In this document: positions 6,077 through 6,810 of the stretch, piece after piece
How positions within the stretch are numbered: position 1 is the first letter of the stretch
Layout of the letters: each line of letters opens with the position of its first letter
DNA from: Planctomycetota bacterium
GTDB lineage: Bacteria; Planctomycetota; SZUA-567; JAFGNG01
Reading direction: 5' to 3'
Length of the DNA: 6,810 bases
Assembly: GCA_016927125.1 (NCBI GenBank)
Contig: JAFGNG010000048.1
Span: forward strand, 1 to 6,810
The notes under the pieces: generated by a model
What the model was told of the DNA's origin: nothing
Seen by the model: the letters and a program-made list of their open reading frames with translations, nothing else
Databases searched by the model: none
Program-made: the position numbers and the translations under genes

Positions 6077-6115
6077 ATGTGCTTGGAATTAACCGCGTAA
6101 CCGGGGGTTAAGACA

Positions 6116-6810
6116 ATGAGCTTCAAGGGTAAAACGGCAATTATTACCGGCGCTGCGCAGGGAATTGGCGAAGCCATAGCCCGTCGGTTGGCCGCCAGAG
6201 GCGTTAATATTGTGCTCTGGGATGTCCAGCAGGAGGCGGTCGAGGCTACCGCCAAGGAGATTACCAAGGAATCCGGGGTCAAAACCCTTGCCGCGGTGGT
6301 TGATGTCGCGGATAGCGTGGCGGTCGACGGGGCGCTCCAAGAGGCCCTGGAAGCCTTCGAGAACATTGATTTCCTGGTCAACAATGCCGGAATCACCCGC
6401 GACAATATTATTTTACGGATGAAAGAAGAAGATTGGGACCTGGTTTTGCGGGTAAACCTCAAGGGCGCCTTTGTTTGCACCAAGGCAGTAGCCCGCCGCA
6501 TGCTCAAGGCCCGAAGCGGTCGGATTGTCAATCTGGCCAGCGTAATCGGCTTGATGGGGAATGCCGGCCAGGCCAATTATGGCGCCAGCAAAGCGGGGAT
6601 TATTGGCCTCACTAAGTCCGCGGCTAAAGAGTTTGCTCCCCGCGGAGTTACGGTCAATGCAATCGCACCGGGGTTTATCCGCACCGCCATGACCGATGCC
6701 CTGGATGAGGAAACCCAACAGGCCATGCTCGAGGTCATCCCCCTGAAGCTCTTTGGCGAGCCGGAGGACGTCGCCGGGGCAGTGGAATTCCTGCTCTCCG
6801 ACGCGGCCCG
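6116..6810 (+). CDS. fabG: 3-oxoacyl-ACP reductase FabG, 3'-partial
   Basis: Short-chain dehydrogenase/reductase that reduces 3-oxoacyl-ACP to 3-hydroxyacyl-ACP, the first reduction of each elongation cycle. The window ends after 231 codons with the frame open. The family is about 245-250 residues, so only the last 15 or so are missing. Visible: cofactor loop TGAAQGIG (11-18), NNAG (89-92) followed by ITRDN, and the catalytic tetrad N114, S142, Y155 and K159 (YGASK). The GLMGNAGQANY stretch and RGVTVNAIAPGFI (173 on) are specific to FabG among SDRs. The ATG at 6116 is preceded by GGGGG at 6103-6107. Odd point: beta-strand 2 ends in IVLWDVQ, with an acidic residue (D36) where NADPH-type FabGs usually have a small or basic residue. 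This suggests NADH preference. fabD is not upstream as it often is. Confidence 0.95.
   Translation, partial: MSFKGKTAIITGAAQGIGEAIARRLAARGVNIVLWDVQQEAVEATAKEITKESGVKTLAAVVDVADSVAVDGALQEALEAFENIDFLVNNAGITRDNIILRMKEEDWDLVLRVNLKGAFVCTKAVARRMLKARSGRIVNLASVIGLMGNAGQANYGASKAGIIGLTKSAAKEFAPRGVTVNAIAPGFIRTAMTDALDEETQQAMLEVIPLKLFGEPEDVAGAVEFLLSDAA

Noticed and set aside
1..6810. Mobile element, CRISPR array, tRNA or rRNA gene, defence system
   Set aside because: No regularly spaced repeats, terminal inverted repeats, transposase or integrase motifs, tRNA cloverleaf or rRNA segments are seen. All coding sequence belongs to core housekeeping families with similar base use.

Overview
The window is ordinary bacterial core-genome sequence: six protein genes, all with well-known families, no sign of mobile DNA, CRISPR or RNA genes. 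GC content is moderate (roughly the mid-50s by eye) and falls sharply in the short intergenic stretches. The organism is diderm-like: it has a type IV pilus/type II secretion platform protein and a classical rpmF-plsX-fabH-fabG fatty-acid cluster. My best guess from the flavour of the proteins is a PVC-group bacterium (Kiritimatiellota, Lentisphaerota or Verrucomicrobiota), with Desulfobacterota as the alternative. This is inference from memory of the families and is not proven by the sequence.

Layout. (1) Positions 1-1067, plus strand: the 3' part of a PilC/GspF inner-membrane platform gene whose true start lies before the window. (2) Positions 1099-1132: a hairpin with T-tracts on both sides that can end transcription from both directions between convergent genes. 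(3) Positions 1173-3243, minus strand: a two-gene RNA-modification unit, miaB (tRNA ms2i6A37 synthesis) followed 34 nt later by rlmE (23S rRNA Um2552 2'-O-methylation). (4) Positions 3244-3563: a 320-nt divergent intergenic region with a plausible promoter for each side. (5) Positions 3564 to the end, plus strand: rpmF (ribosomal protein L32), then plsX, fabH and the 5' 94 percent or so of fabG.

How the genes work together. rpmF-plsX-fabH-fabG is the common bacterial arrangement that links a ribosomal protein to fatty-acid and phospholipid synthesis. FabH starts acyl chains from acetyl-CoA and malonyl-ACP, FabG does the first reduction of each cycle, and PlsX turns finished acyl-ACP into acyl-phosphate for phospholipid synthesis. 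miaB and rlmE both act on the decoding and assembly machinery, so the divergent block is translation-related on both sides.

No previously undescribed system is visible. The points that deserve a second look are regulatory or small-scale: a strong intrinsic terminator between rpmF and plsX with no obvious promoter after it, structured spacers before fabH and fabG (the latter with two mutually exclusive hairpins), the absence of fabD from its usual slot, a FabG with an Asp at the end of beta-strand 2 that suggests NADH use, and a basic proline-rich tail on RlmE.
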